64,000 bases of DNA from Chelativorans sp. AA-79 (GTDB lineage Bacteria > Pseudomonadota > Alphaproteobacteria > Rhizobiales > Rhizobiaceae), in NCBI RefSeq assembly GCF_029457495.1, contig NZ_CP120361.1, positions 1 through 64,000 on the forward strand, written 5' to 3'. A program made the position numbers and the translations under genes. Shown here one piece after another: positions 45,815 through 54,599 of this stretch. The first letter of the stretch is position 1; each line of letters starts with the position of its first letter. The notes under the pieces were generated by a model. It made no database searches and was not told the DNA's origin. It saw only the letters and a program-made list of their open reading frames with translations.

Positions 45815-48800
45815 AGAAGAACTTCCGCATCCCCGACGACACGCTTGCCGCCCAGGCACTCGCCTCGGATCCCTCGCTTTCGGCCTGGGTGTCCGCCAAT
45901 GCAGGCTCCGGCAAGACCCATGTGCTGGCAAGCCGCGTTATCCGGCTGCTCCTCAAGGGGACGGACCCCTCGAAGATTCTCTGCCTGACCTACACGCGCG
46001 CCGCCGCCGCCAACATGGCGAACCGTGTCTTTGAAAACCTGGCGAGTTGGAGCGTTCTGCCTGACGATGCCCTGGCGGAAGAAGTGGGAAAGCTCGAAGG
46101 CCGGCGTCCGACCCCGGGAAAGCTCCGCCGCGCGCGGCAGCTCTTCGCCCGCGCACTGGAGACGCCTGGCGGGCTAAAGATCCAGACCATCCACGCCTTC
46201 TGCGAGGCGATTCTGCACCAGTTTCCGCTGGAGGCGAACATCGCCGGCCATTTCGAGATGCTGGACGAGCAGATGGAAGAGGCGCTGTTCGCCGAAGCCC
46301 GGCGCGACCTCCTGACAAGCATCGCCGCCGAACGGGACGGGCCGCTGGAGGAGGCTTTTGCGGAGGTTCTGGAGCGCGGCGGCGAAAGCGGGCTGCAGGC
46401 GCTTCTTGCGGAAATCGTTGCCAAACGTGACGATTTGCGACACTTCATCGATGCCGTGGCCGACGAAGAACGCCCCTATGCGGCCCTTATGGACGAATTC
46501 GGCTTCGCGCCGGAGGAGACGGCTGAAACGATCGCCACCGCCGCATGGCCGGTGCCGGGCTTCGGTGCTGCAGAGTTTTTGCATTTCGTTGCGGCCGCCC
46601 AGGAAACCGATGCCAGCCGGGTGCTGAAGGGGATCGTGCCTGCGGCATCCGAAGCTTTTGACGAGACCGATCCGGTGCTTCGCCTGGAGGTGATGGCCAG
46701 GGGTTTCCTGAAGGCCGATGGAGACGTTTACGGCGAATCCACCTTCAAGGCGGCGCTGAAGGACCGGTTGCCCGGCATCTACGAGCGCTATCTGCAGGCG
46801 GCTGAGTTCCTGCGCCAGGCCTGCGGTCGGCTGGCGCTCTTCCGCATGCTTGCGGCCACGACCGCCGCGCTCCAGATCGCGGACGCCCTCATCGCCCGTT
46901 ATGAGCGGCTGAAGCGCGCCCGCGGCTTTCTGGATTTCAACGATCTCATCATGCGCACCGTACGCCTCCTGGGGCGCTCCGATGTCGGACCTTGGGTCCA
47001 GTACAAGCTCGACCGCGGCATCGATCACATCCTGATCGATGAGGCACAGGATACGAGTCCGGAGCAGTGGCGCATCGTCGGGCATCTGGCCGATGAGTTC
47101 TTTGCCGGCAAAGGTGCTCGCGATAGGGCGGAGCGCACCATCTTCGCCGTGGGCGACGAAAAGCAGTCCATCTATTCCTTCCAGGGTGCGGAACCGGAGG
47201 CTTTCGCGCGCAGCGGTTTTGCCTTCCAGAGGCGTGTGCCGGAGGCCGGCGGCCGCTTCGAGCGCGTGCGGCTGACCCGCTCCTTCCGCTCGACCGAGGA
47301 TGTGCTGCGTGCTGTCGATCTTGTCTTTGCGCGCGAAGAGGCTCGCCGGGGGCTGACCCGCGATCCAGAGCCCGTCGAGCATAGGGCGATCCGTGACAGC
47401 GCGCCCGGTTATGTGGAGATATGGTCTCCGTTGAGCCCGGAGGTCGTGGAAGAGCCGGACGACTGGACGCAGGCCGTCGACCACGCGTCCGCACCCGCCG
47501 CACGGCTCGCGGAGGTGATCGCGGAGAAGATCGAGGGCTGGCTGAAGAGCGGCGAGATTCTGGAAGGCAAAGGACGTCGCCTCAAGCCCGGTGACATCAT
47601 GGTGCTGGTGAGAAAGCGCGACCGCTTTGTCCACGCGCTTTCGCGCAGCCTCAAGAACCGGCGGATTTCCGTGGCGGGTGCGGATCGTCTCCGGCTTACG
47701 GCCCATATTGCGATCAAGGATCTGATGGCGCTCGGGCGTTTCCTGCTTCAGCCCGATGACGACCTGTCGCTCGCGGCAGTCCTGAAGAGCCCGCTCTTCG
47801 GACTTGACGAGGATGCGCTCTTCCATCTCGCATGGCCGCGTGCGGAGCACGTCTCCCTCTTCGCAGCGCTCAGGGAGAAGGCCGGAGCGGATGAGGGCTT
47901 GAGAACAGTTCTGGACGCGCTGCTCGACTGGCAATCGGATGCCGCCTTCAAGCCCGCGTTCGAATTCTACGCCGGCGTACTCGCTGGTACGGCGGAACGA
48001 GAGGGCGCGCGCGGCCGTTTCGTCGCGCGATTGGGACACGAGGCGAACGATATCCTGGACGAGTTTCTCTCGTTCTGCCTGACAGCGGAGAAAACCGGCC
48101 TGATCGGGCTTGAGGCTCTGCTCGACACGCTTGAGGGCGCTGCGCCCGAGATCAAACGCGAAATGGACCAGTCGCGCGACGAGATCCGCATTATGACAGT
48201 TCATGCAGCCAAGGGCTTGGAAGCGCCTGTCGTGTTCCTGGTCGATCCCGGCAGCGCTCCGGTGAGCAACAGCCACTTGCCTTGCCTGATGCCGTTTTCG
48301 ATGAAGGAGCTTCCCATCAAGGGGTTTGTCTGGCGGCAGGGGAAGGATCTCGCCAACGCCGTCGCACGCGGATTCGAAGCGGAAGTGCGCGAGAAGGCGG
48401 AGGAGGAATATCGCCGACTCCTCTATGTCGGCATGACGCGCGCAGAGGATCGGCTGATCGTCTGCGGTTATCACGGTGTGCGCGGGCCCGCGCCCTCCAC
48501 CTGGCACAGCCTCGTGCGGCAAGCATTCCTCGGGGAGGCGGGGACCGAAGAGCTCGACGATCCGGAAATCTGCGCCCCCGCGCTGCGGTTCCGGGTGACG
48601 CCGCTTTCCGAGACGGCCATGATAGAAGCGGCTGACGAGGAGCCGGAAGCCTTCGCCCTGCCAACGGAGTTGAAAGAACCGCTGCCTCCATCGCCGGCCA
48701 TGCCCCGCCCGCTCTCGCCTTCGAGAGCGGGCGTCTTCATCGAAGGCGGGTATGAGCCGGCTGCGCTCACGCATTCGCCGGTGCTGGAGGGCGCGGCGGG

Positions 48801-49329
48801 ACCTGCATTCGCGTTGGAGCGGGGCAATGCCGTGCATCGGCTTCTTCAGGTGCTGCCGGAGCTTTCGCCGTGTGAACGCGAAGCGGCCGCGCGCCGGTAT
48901 CTCGCGCGCGTCGGGGCGGCTTGGCCCGACGAGGAGGTGGAAAAGGCCTGCGGCTCCGTTCTCTCCGTCTTGTCCGACGAGCGCTTCGCCCCGATCTTTG
49001 CGCCGGGCTCCCGGGCCGAGGTCTCGGTGATGGGCGAGCTTCTCCTGGGCGGCACCCGCCGCGCCGTAAGCGGCAAGGTGGATCGGCTCGCGGTCGCGGA
49101 CAGTGAAGTGCTTCTGGTCGATTACAAGACCAATCGGCCTGCGCCCGAGGTCTTGGCCGAAGTGCCGGACGCCTATGTTGCACAGCTGGCGCTCTACGCG
49201 GAGCTTTTGAAGCCGCTCTATCCCGGAAAGCGCTTTTCAGCAGCACTACTGTTCACGGAGGGGCCACGCCTCATCGCTCTCACTGACGAAGCGATGGCCG
49301 TCTCGCTTGCCCGACTCACGAGAGCATGA
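45811..49329 (+). CDS. addA: Double-strand break repair helicase-nuclease AddA
   Basis: 1172-residue UvrD-type helicase and nuclease. Walker A AGSGKT is at residues 31-36, motif II is DEAQDTSPEQW, and later helicase motifs include MTVHAAKGLEAPVVFL and YVGMTRAEDRL. The C-terminal nuclease motif VDYKTNRP is centred near Asp1104. The start MKKNFRIPDD overlaps the addB stop (ATGA); the frame is open 12 codons upstream but without a better site. trxA follows 73 bases later. Confidence 0.96.
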   Translation: MKKNFRIPDDTLAAQALASDPSLSAWVSANAGSGKTHVLASRVIRLLLKGTDPSKILCLTYTRAAAANMANRVFENLASWSVLPDDALAEEVGKLEGRRPTPGKLRRARQLFARALETPGGLKIQTIHAFCEAILHQFPLEANIAGHFEMLDEQMEEALFAEARRDLLTSIAAERDGPLEEAFAEVLERGGESGLQALLAEIVAKRDDLRHFIDAVADEERPYAALMDEFGFAPEETAETIATAAWPVPGFGAAEFLHFVAAAQETDASRVLKGIVPAASEAFDETDPVLRLEVMARGFLKADGDVYGESTFKAALKDRLPGIYERYLQAAEFLRQACGRLALFRMLAATTAALQIADALIARYERLKRARGFLDFNDLIMRTVRLLGRSDVGPWVQYKLDRGIDHILIDEAQDTSPEQWRIVGHLADEFFAGKGARDRAERTIFAVGDEKQSIYSFQGAEPEAFARSGFAFQRRVPEAGGRFERVRLTRSFRSTEDVLRAVDLVFAREEARRGLTRDPEPVEHRAIRDSAPGYVEIWSPLSPEVVEEPDDWTQAVDHASAPAARLAEVIAEKIEGWLKSGEILEGKGRRLKPGDIMVLVRKRDRFVHALSRSLKNRRISVAGADRLRLTAHIAIKDLMALGRFLLQPDDDLSLAAVLKSPLFGLDEDALFHLAWPRAEHVSLFAALREKAGADEGLRTVLDALLDWQSDAAFKPAFEFYAGVLAGTAEREGARGRFVARLGHEANDILDEFLSFCLTAEKTGLIGLEALLDTLEGAAPEIKREMDQSRDEIRIMTVHAAKGLEAPVVFLVDPGSAPVSNSHLPCLMPFSMKELPIKGFVWRQGKDLANAVARGFEAEVREKAEEEYRRLLYVGMTRAEDRLIVCGYHGVRGPAPSTWHSLVRQAFLGEAGTEELDDPEICAPALRFRVTPLSETAMIEAADEEPEAFALPTELKEPLPPSPAMPRPLSPSRAGVFIEGGYEPAALTHSPVLEGAAGPAFALERGNAVHRLLQVLPELSPCEREAAARRYLARVGAAWPDEEVEKACGSVLSVLSDERFAPIFAPGSRAEVSVMGELLLGGTRRAVSGKVDRLAVADSEVLLVDYKTNRPAPEVLAEVPDAYVAQLALYAELLKPLYPGKRFSAALLFTEGPRLIALTDEAMAVSLARLTRA

Positions 49330-49402
49330 CAAAAGATGTGCTTGAACTCATTTCCGCTGCACCCCACATCCGGGGCGATGCTTTCGAGACAAGGAGAGCC
49401 TG

Positions 49403-49726
49403 ATGGCCACCGTGAAGGTCGATACCGGCAATTTTCAGTCCGACGTTCTGCAGGCGAGTGAGCCGGTCGTCGTTGATTTCTGGGCGGAGTGGTGCGGGCC
49501 CTGTAAGATGATCGCGCCGGCGCTTGAGGAGATTTCGGCCGAGATGGGCGGCAAAATCAAAGTCGCCAAGCTCAATATCGACGAGAACCCGGAACTAGCG
49601 GCCCGCTATGGAGTGCGCTCCATCCCCACGCTGATGCTGTTCAAGAACGGTGAAGTGGCGGATATGAAGGTGGGTGCGGCCCCCAAGACCGCCCTGTCGG
49701 CCTGGATCGGGGGCGCCGTCGCCTGA
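49403..49726 (+). CDS. trxA: Thioredoxin
   Basis: 107-residue thioredoxin with the redox-active WCGPCK (Cys31 and Cys34), DFWAEW before it and the cis-proline segment SIPTLMLF. It reduces protein disulfides in the cytoplasm. An AAGGAGAG site precedes the ATG. A strong terminator follows 20 bases after the stop, ending the divL-to-trxA run. Confidence 0.97.
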   Translation: MATVKVDTGNFQSDVLQASEPVVVDFWAEWCGPCKMIAPALEEISAEMGGKIKVAKLNIDENPELAARYGVRSIPTLMLFKNGEVADMKVGAAPKTALSAWIGGAVA

Positions 49727-49746
49727 CACGCATTCATTTCAGGAAC

Positions 49747-49773
49747 AAAGGCCCGGCTTTGCCGGGCCTTTTT
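49747..49773 (+). terminator. Strong Rho-independent terminator after trxA
   Basis: An 11-base perfect stem (AAAGGCCCGGC and GCCGGGCCTTT) with a TTT loop runs into TT. The A/T ends make it work in both directions, so it also serves the convergent PEP-mutase-family gene. Confidence 0.9.
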
Positions 49774-49785
49774 CTGTCCGCCGCC

Positions 49786-50589
49786 TCAACCGCCCTTGGA
49801 GAACATCTCCTGCAGCCGTGCGAACGGCATGACGTCGCGCGCGAAATTGAACGAGCCCCGGCCGAGCATCTCGTTCGCTGCACGCTCAACCGAGCCGAAG
49901 GCCAGGTTCGTCAGCTTGGAGCCGAGCGAAATGCGCTTGGCGCCTGCTTCCGCAACATCCCGGACGGTGAAGCTCGCCACCGCCAGCACGTTCACCGGCC
50001 TCGTCACGGCCTGGCAGATGACGCGCACCTGCTCGATATCGCTGAGGCCCGGCGCATAGAGCACGTCTGCGCCCGCTTTCTCGAAAGCTTGCAGGCGGGC
50101 GATGGTGTCGTCGAGATCGAGACGACCGTGGAGGAAGTTCTCTGCCCGGGCCGTGAAGACGAAATCGCGCTTGAGAGCGCGTGCTGCCTCCACCGCGGCG
50201 GTGACCCGCTCCACAGCTTGGGAGAAATCGTAGATGGGCTTGGCCGGATCGCCCGTGGAATCCTCGATCGAGCAGCCGGCGAGGCCAGCCGCCTCCGCGG
50301 CGAAGATCGTCTCCGCCGCACTATCGGGGCTGTGGCCCTTTCCGTGCTCCAGGTCCGCGGAGACGGGCAGCAGCGTGGCTGTCACGATTTCCCGACAGTG
50401 GTTCATCATCTCTTCGAAACCGACCCCGCCATCGGGCAGTCCGCGTGAGAAGGCGAAACCGGCGCTGGTGGTGGCGAGCGCCTTGAAGCCGAGCGAAGCG
50501 AGCAGCTTTGCGGTGCCGATGTCCCAAGGGTTGGGGATGATGAAGGTATCGTCGTGCAGGGTGCGAAAGGTGGAACCGATGTCAGCCAT
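49786..50589 (-). CDS. Isocitrate lyase/PEP mutase family protein
   Basis: 267-residue TIM-barrel protein of the isocitrate lyase/phosphoenolpyruvate mutase superfamily, beginning MADIGSTFRTLHDDTFIIPN. Family segments include NPWDIGTAKLLASLGFKALA, SADLEHGKG and GCSIEDSTGDP. This subgroup is mostly uncharacterised; C-C lyases such as oxaloacetate hydrolase or methylisocitrate lyase are relatives. The active-site loop KKCGH of true isocitrate lyase is absent. An AGAGGGA site precedes the ATG. Confidence 0.87.
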   Translation of the reverse strand: MADIGSTFRTLHDDTFIIPNPWDIGTAKLLASLGFKALATTSAGFAFSRGLPDGGVGFEEMMNHCREIVTATLLPVSADLEHGKGHSPDSAAETIFAAEAAGLAGCSIEDSTGDPAKPIYDFSQAVERVTAAVEAARALKRDFVFTARAENFLHGRLDLDDTIARLQAFEKAGADVLYAPGLSDIEQVRVICQAVTRPVNVLAVASFTVRDVAEAGAKRISLGSKLTNLAFGSVERAANEMLGRGSFNFARDVMPFARLQEMFSKGG

Positions 50590-50685
50590 GGCCGTCCCTC
50601 TTGATAGTTTGAGAGGCGATGAGGGCGGCTTGCCCGGCTCAAGTCAAGGGCCAGGGCAGGGCATGCTGACAGGACAGGAGAATGC

Positions 50686-51171
50686 TCAGGCGGTGCCGGT
50701 GGAGCCGAAACCGCCCGCACCGCGCACGGTCTCGCCGGCGCGGTCACGCTCTTCGACGGTTACCCGGGTGACGGGAGCGATGATCAGTTGCGCGATGCGC
50801 ATGCCGCGCGTGATCGCGAAATCGTCCTCGCCGAGATTGATGAGCAGCACCTGCACCTCGCCGCGATAGTCGCTGTCGATCGTGCCGGGCGTATTGAGAC
50901 AGGTGATGCCATGGCGCAGCGCAAGCCCTGAGCGCGGCCGCACCTGACCCTCGAAACCCGCCGGGATTTCAAGGACGAAGCCAGTCGGCACGAGCACCCG
51001 TTTGCCCGGCAGAAGAATGATCTGCCGATCCTCCGCCACCGCCGCGCGCAAATCCAGACCTGCGGCCCCTGAGGTTTCATAGGAAGGCAGCGGCAATCCC
51101 TCCGCATGGGGGAGGCGCACGATGCCGAGAGTGGGGCCGATGACCGGCATTGAAACGGGTGAGCTCGCCAT
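50686..51171 (-). CDS. dut: Deoxyuridine 5'-triphosphate nucleotidohydrolase
   Basis: Hydrolyses dUTP to dUMP, keeping uracil out of DNA. All trimeric dUTPase motifs are visible: [32 protein letters not shown], and the C-terminal arm [10 protein letters not shown]. Length is 161 residues from the chosen ATG; a start seven codons later (MPVIGPTLG) is about equally good, since neither has a strong ribosome-binding site. Confidence 0.95.
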   Translation of the reverse strand: MASSPVSMPVIGPTLGIVRLPHAEGLPLPSYETSGAAGLDLRAAVAEDRQIILLPGKRVLVPTGFVLEIPAGFEGQVRPRSGLALRHGITCLNTPGTIDSDYRGEVQVLLINLGEDDFAITRGMRIAQLIIAPVTRVTVEERDRAGETVRGAGGFGSTGTA

Positions 51172-51275
51172 AAGCCCTATCTGGCGCCGTCGGGCGAAGG
51201 CGTCAATCGCCACACCTTCCGCCGCGACGCTTTTCAACGCTTTTCATCGATCCGGGAGTGCGACGATAAGGTTTC

Positions 51276-51752
51276 TCAAGCCACCAGTTCGGCATAGCGC
51301 CGCAGGTACAGCGGCCACCCTCCATCGCCGCGGACGCCGTCGCGCACGCCTTCCCAGCCTTCGCCATGGCGTTCCAGGTTCCGGTGCTCGATCTCCACAC
51401 GGGTCCGGTGCTCGGTCTCTTTGGTGAACCGAACTTCCCACTCGCTGGTCTTGTGCGGATCGGTCTCGACCTGCCACTGCGGGTTGATGTCCCAGCTCAG
51501 CAGCACCCGGTGGGGCGGCTCGTAGGCCAGCACCCGCGCCCAGCGACATTCGCTGCCGTCGACGCCGCGATCATAGAGAGCGCCGCCGGCGCGGGGCTCG
51601 AACACCGTTTCGGCGATCGGGACAGCGAGCAGATTGTGCTCGGCTGGCTTGAAACTCCCGAAACCCTCGGTGAAGACCTTGAATGCGCGCTCGATCGGCG
51701 CCTCGACCACGATCGACTGCTTTACGGACGTGCCTGCTGCAGGAAAGTTCAT
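51276..51752 (-). CDS. SRPBCC (AHSA1-like) protein paired with ArsR
   Basis: 158-residue START-like protein beginning MNFPAAGTSVKQSIVVEAPI, with AFKVFTEGFGSFKP and the C-terminal GWEGVRDGVRGDGGWPLYL. A very strong GGAGGAGGAG site sits before the ATG, which overlaps the ArsR stop, so the two are translationally coupled. AHSA1 proteins partnered with ArsR regulators occur widely; the ligand is unknown. This is one of two such operons in the window. Confidence 0.88.
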   Translation of the reverse strand: MNFPAAGTSVKQSIVVEAPIERAFKVFTEGFGSFKPAEHNLLAVPIAETVFEPRAGGALYDRGVDGSECRWARVLAYEPPHRVLLSWDINPQWQVETDPHKTSEWEVRFTKETEHRTRVEIEHRNLERHGEGWEGVRDGVRGDGGWPLYLRRYAELVA

Positions 51753-52066
51753 TGCTCCTCCTCCGGGGATTGCTCGACGGCCATCTTGTAGGCCGCCAGC
51801 GTCTTGCTCCAAAAACGGTCGAGTTCCCTGCGAAGACGCGCCAGCCCATCGGGGTCCAGGTGATAGATGTTGCTGGCACCCTTGGGTTTCGCGCGCACGA
51901 GTTGCGCTTGTCTCAACACTTTCAGATGCTGCGAGACCGCCGATTGTGTGACCGGCAGGGCCCGCGTGATCTCAGCCACCGAGCGCGGCCGATCCGCCAC
52001 GAGCTCGAAGATCGCCCGGCGGGTGGGGTCGGCAAGCGCCGAGATCTGCGCATAATCATAAGTCAT
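51749..52066 (-). CDS. ArsR family transcriptional regulator
   Basis: 105-residue winged-helix repressor beginning MTYDYAQISALADPTRRAIF, with recognition helix TQSAVSQHLKVLRQAQLV. The metal-binding Cys motif of ArsR/SmtB metal sensors is absent, so it is a non-metal subtype. It is the first gene of an arsR-SRPBCC operon. A dyad and a promoter lie immediately upstream, with no ribosome-binding site, suggesting near-leaderless mRNA. Confidence 0.93.
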   Translation of the reverse strand: MTYDYAQISALADPTRRAIFELVADRPRSVAEITRALPVTQSAVSQHLKVLRQAQLVRAKPKGASNIYHLDPDGLARLRRELDRFWSKTLAAYKMAVEQSPEEEQ

Positions 52067-52072
52067 GTCTAA

Positions 52073-52101
52073 TCATTAGTATAAACTAATACTATAGTCA
52101 A
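52073..52101 (-). promoter_or_regulatory. Predicted promoter with dyad for the 52 kb arsR operon
   Basis: On the minus strand TTGACT (52096-52101) and TAATGA (52073-52078) stand 17 bases apart, placing the transcript start at about the arsR ATG. The inverted repeat TTAGT-ATAA-ACTAA (52076-52089) lies between the two boxes, a good position for repression. Confidence 0.5.
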
Positions 52102-52248
52102 GCCCTCGGAAGAGGGTGGGCTGGCTGCCGGCAGTGAAGGACTGGACCGCATGAAATGGCCGCCCCGCCTTCCTATATGCGGTGCTGATTCCATTCGACA
52201 GCGGCGGCCTCGGCTGGTAAGAGCCCGCCGTCAAAGGGACTTCCGGAT

Positions 52249-53838
52249 ATGCCAGACAAGTTGGCCGACGCAGTAGCGCGCCGCCGTACCTTCGCGATCA
52301 TTTCGCACCCCGATGCGGGCAAGACCACATTGACCGAGAAGCTGCTGCTCTTCGGCGGCGCGATCCAGCTCGCGGGTGAGGTGAAGGCGAAGAAGAACCG
52401 TATCCAGACGCGCTCCGACTGGATGTCCATCGAGCGCGAGCGCGGCATCTCCGTCGTGACCTCGGTCATGACCTTCGAGTATGGCGGCCATGTCTTCAAC
52501 CTGCTCGACACGCCCGGCCACGAGGATTTCGCCGACGATACCTATCGCACCCTGACGGCGGTGGATTCAGCCGTGATGGTGATCGACGCGGCCAAGGGCA
52601 TCGAGCCGCGCACGCTCAAGCTCTTCGAGGTGTGCCGGCTGCGCGACATCCCCATCGTCACCTTCGTCAACAAGCTCGACCGCGAAAGCCGCGATCCCTT
52701 CGAGATCCTCGACGAGATCGAGCAGAAGCTGGCGCTCGACACGGCCCCCGTCACCTGGCCGATCGGCCGGGGTAAAAGCTTTTCCGGCACCTACAATCTC
52801 GCGAACAACACGATTCGCCATTCCGACGAGGACGTGGAGCCGGTCCGGGTGAACGGGCCGGAGTCGGAGGCCGTCTCGGGTCTCCTGCCAGAGCACGAGC
52901 GCGACGCCTTCATCGAGGAGATGCTTCTGGCGCAGGAAGCCTGCAAGCCTTTCAACGCCCAAGCCTTCAGGGAGGGGCACCTGACGCCTGTCTATTTCGG
53001 CTCCGCGCTGCGCAATTTCGGCGTGCGCGACCTGATCGAAGCGCTGGGCGCGATCGGCCCCGCTCCCCGTGCGCAGGAGGCCGACAGCCGCAAGGTGGAG
53101 GCGACGGAGGAGAAGATGACCTCCTTCGTCTTCAAGATCCAGGCGAACATGGACCCCAACCACCGCGACCGTATCGCCTTCGTGCGCGTATGTTCCGGTC
53201 GGTTGGAGCGCGGCATGAAGGCGAAGCTGGTGCGGACGGGAAAGCCCATCAGTCTTTCCGCGCCGCAGTTCTTCTTCGCCAAGAACAGGATCACCGCCGA
53301 CGAGGCTTTCGCGGGTGATGTGGTCGGCATTCCCAATCACGGCACGCTCAGGATCGGCGACACGCTGACCGAAGGCGAGGAGATCCTGTTTCGTGGCGTG
53401 CCGAACTTCGCGCCGGAGATCCTGCGCCGTGTCCGGCTCTCCGATGCGATGAAGGCCAAGAAACTGAAGGAAGCGCTGCAACAGATGGCGGAGGAGGGCG
53501 TCGTCCAGCTCTTCACGCCCGAAGACGGTTCGCCAGCAATCGTAGGCGTCGTGGGCGCGCTGCAGCTCGATGTGCTCAGGGAGCGGCTCAGGAACGAATA
53601 CTCCCTACCGGTCGATTTCGAGACCGCGCGCTTTTCGGTCTGCCGCTGGATTTCAGCTGAAGACGAGGCCGAGCTCGAGCGCTTCATCACCGCTCATCGT
53701 GGCGACATCGCACGCGACCTGGACGAGGATCCGGTTTTCCTTGCACCGCATGAATTCGGCCTCAAATACGAGGCGGAGCGATGGAAGGCGATCACCTTCA
53801 CCGCGGTGAAGGACTATCAGGTGCGCGAGGCGGCGTAG
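52249..53838 (+). CDS. prfC: Peptide chain release factor 3
   Basis: GTPase that recycles RF1/RF2 from the ribosome after termination. G1 is SHPDAGKTTL (residues 19-28), G3 DTPGHEDF, and G4 NKLD, with the RF3-type insert SGTYNL and GRGKSF. Length is 529 residues, typical. It is convergent with the HIT-family gene, 18 bases apart. Confidence 0.96.
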   Translation: MPDKLADAVARRRTFAIISHPDAGKTTLTEKLLLFGGAIQLAGEVKAKKNRIQTRSDWMSIERERGISVVTSVMTFEYGGHVFNLLDTPGHEDFADDTYRTLTAVDSAVMVIDAAKGIEPRTLKLFEVCRLRDIPIVTFVNKLDRESRDPFEILDEIEQKLALDTAPVTWPIGRGKSFSGTYNLANNTIRHSDEDVEPVRVNGPESEAVSGLLPEHERDAFIEEMLLAQEACKPFNAQAFREGHLTPVYFGSALRNFGVRDLIEALGAIGPAPRAQEADSRKVEATEEKMTSFVFKIQANMDPNHRDRIAFVRVCSGRLERGMKAKLVRTGKPISLSAPQFFFAKNRITADEAFAGDVVGIPNHGTLRIGDTLTEGEEILFRGVPNFAPEILRRVRLSDAMKAKKLKEALQQMAEEGVVQLFTPEDGSPAIVGVVGALQLDVLRERLRNEYSLPVDFETARFSVCRWISAEDEAELERFITAHRGDIARDLDEDPVFLAPHEFGLKYEAERWKAITFTAVKDYQVREAA

Positions 53839-53856
53839 TCCCCGACCGCCGCGATC

Positions 53857-54288
53857 TCACAGCCGGCTTTTGATCTTTTCGGCGAACTGGTGCAGGTCTT
53901 CCCGGCGGCAGGGTTCGCGCGCGCCATGGCCCCAGACCGGGCCGGGCCACGCATCATCGCCCTCGTTGCGTGCTATGATATGGATATGGAGTTGCCTCAC
54001 GATATTGCCGAGCGCCCCGCAATTGATCTTGGTGCAGCCGGTCAACTCCTTGAGGGCTTTCGAGACGAGATTGGTTTCGAAGCTCAGCATCGCCTGGTCG
54101 AGCGGTGTGAGGTCGTGAATTTCCTCGATCCCCGGCCGCTGGGGAATGAGCAGCAGCCATGGCCAGCGCCGTTCGTCGCGCAGGCGCAGTTCGCAAAGCC
54201 CGAGCCACACGACGGGAAGGCTTTCTCCCTCCAGTCGCGGGTCGAGCACGAAACCTCCCTTGCCGCCCGGCAGCATCGCCTCCCCCAT
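53857..54288 (-). CDS. HIT family protein
   Basis: 143-residue histidine-triad protein; the active-site motif is QLHIHIIARN, with DLTPLDQAMLSFE before it. HIT proteins hydrolyse nucleoside phosphoramidates or dinucleotides. The start MGEAMLPGG is chosen because the frame further upstream would approach the SRP RNA; a start three codons later is possible. The RxGDxxW ending (NEGDDAWPGPVWG) fits the rhizobial form. Confidence 0.88.
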   Translation of the reverse strand: MGEAMLPGGKGGFVLDPRLEGESLPVVWLGLCELRLRDERRWPWLLLIPQRPGIEEIHDLTPLDQAMLSFETNLVSKALKELTGCTKINCGALGNIVRQLHIHIIARNEGDDAWPGPVWGHGAREPCRREDLHQFAEKIKSRL

Positions 54289-54386
54289 GGAATTTCGGGA
54301 AGCGAGGCTAGATTGTGGCAATTGCGGCTGCAAGCGTTTCCTTGCATGCGGCCTTGCATTTGCCCGCGGGATTGACGATATGGAGT

Positions 54387-54487
54387 GCGGGAGGTTGGTG
54401 GTGGACGCGCCACTCGCCAACCGGGTCAGGTCCGGAAGGAAGCAGCCCTAACGAGCTCCGGCACGGGTCACCGTGCCAGCCTCCCGC
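54387..54487 (+). ncRNA. ffs: Signal recognition particle 4.5S-type RNA
   Basis: The conserved SRP domain IV loop GGTCAGGTCCGGAAGGAAGC is present, flanked by long pairing arms that close with GCGGGAGG at the 5' end and CCTCCCGC at the 3' end, giving a hairpin of about 101 bases. A T-rich run follows (CTTCCCC is weak). It binds Ffh for co-translational protein targeting. It stands just upstream of dnaX, a placement seen in many alphaproteobacteria. Confidence 0.92.
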
Positions 54488-54599
54488 CTTCCCCGCTCCT
54501 TCATGGTCCCCATTGACGCGGCCATGCATCCAAGGGGAAACTCGCCGCAGGGCGCGAGCCCGCCATCGATCAGCCACTACGGGAGCGTGGGCAGCCAGC

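Noticed and set aside
46174-48837. 887-residue minus-strand open frame opposite addA
   Set aside because: It is antisense to a clear helicase gene; GC-rich coding sequence leaves long open shadow frames.
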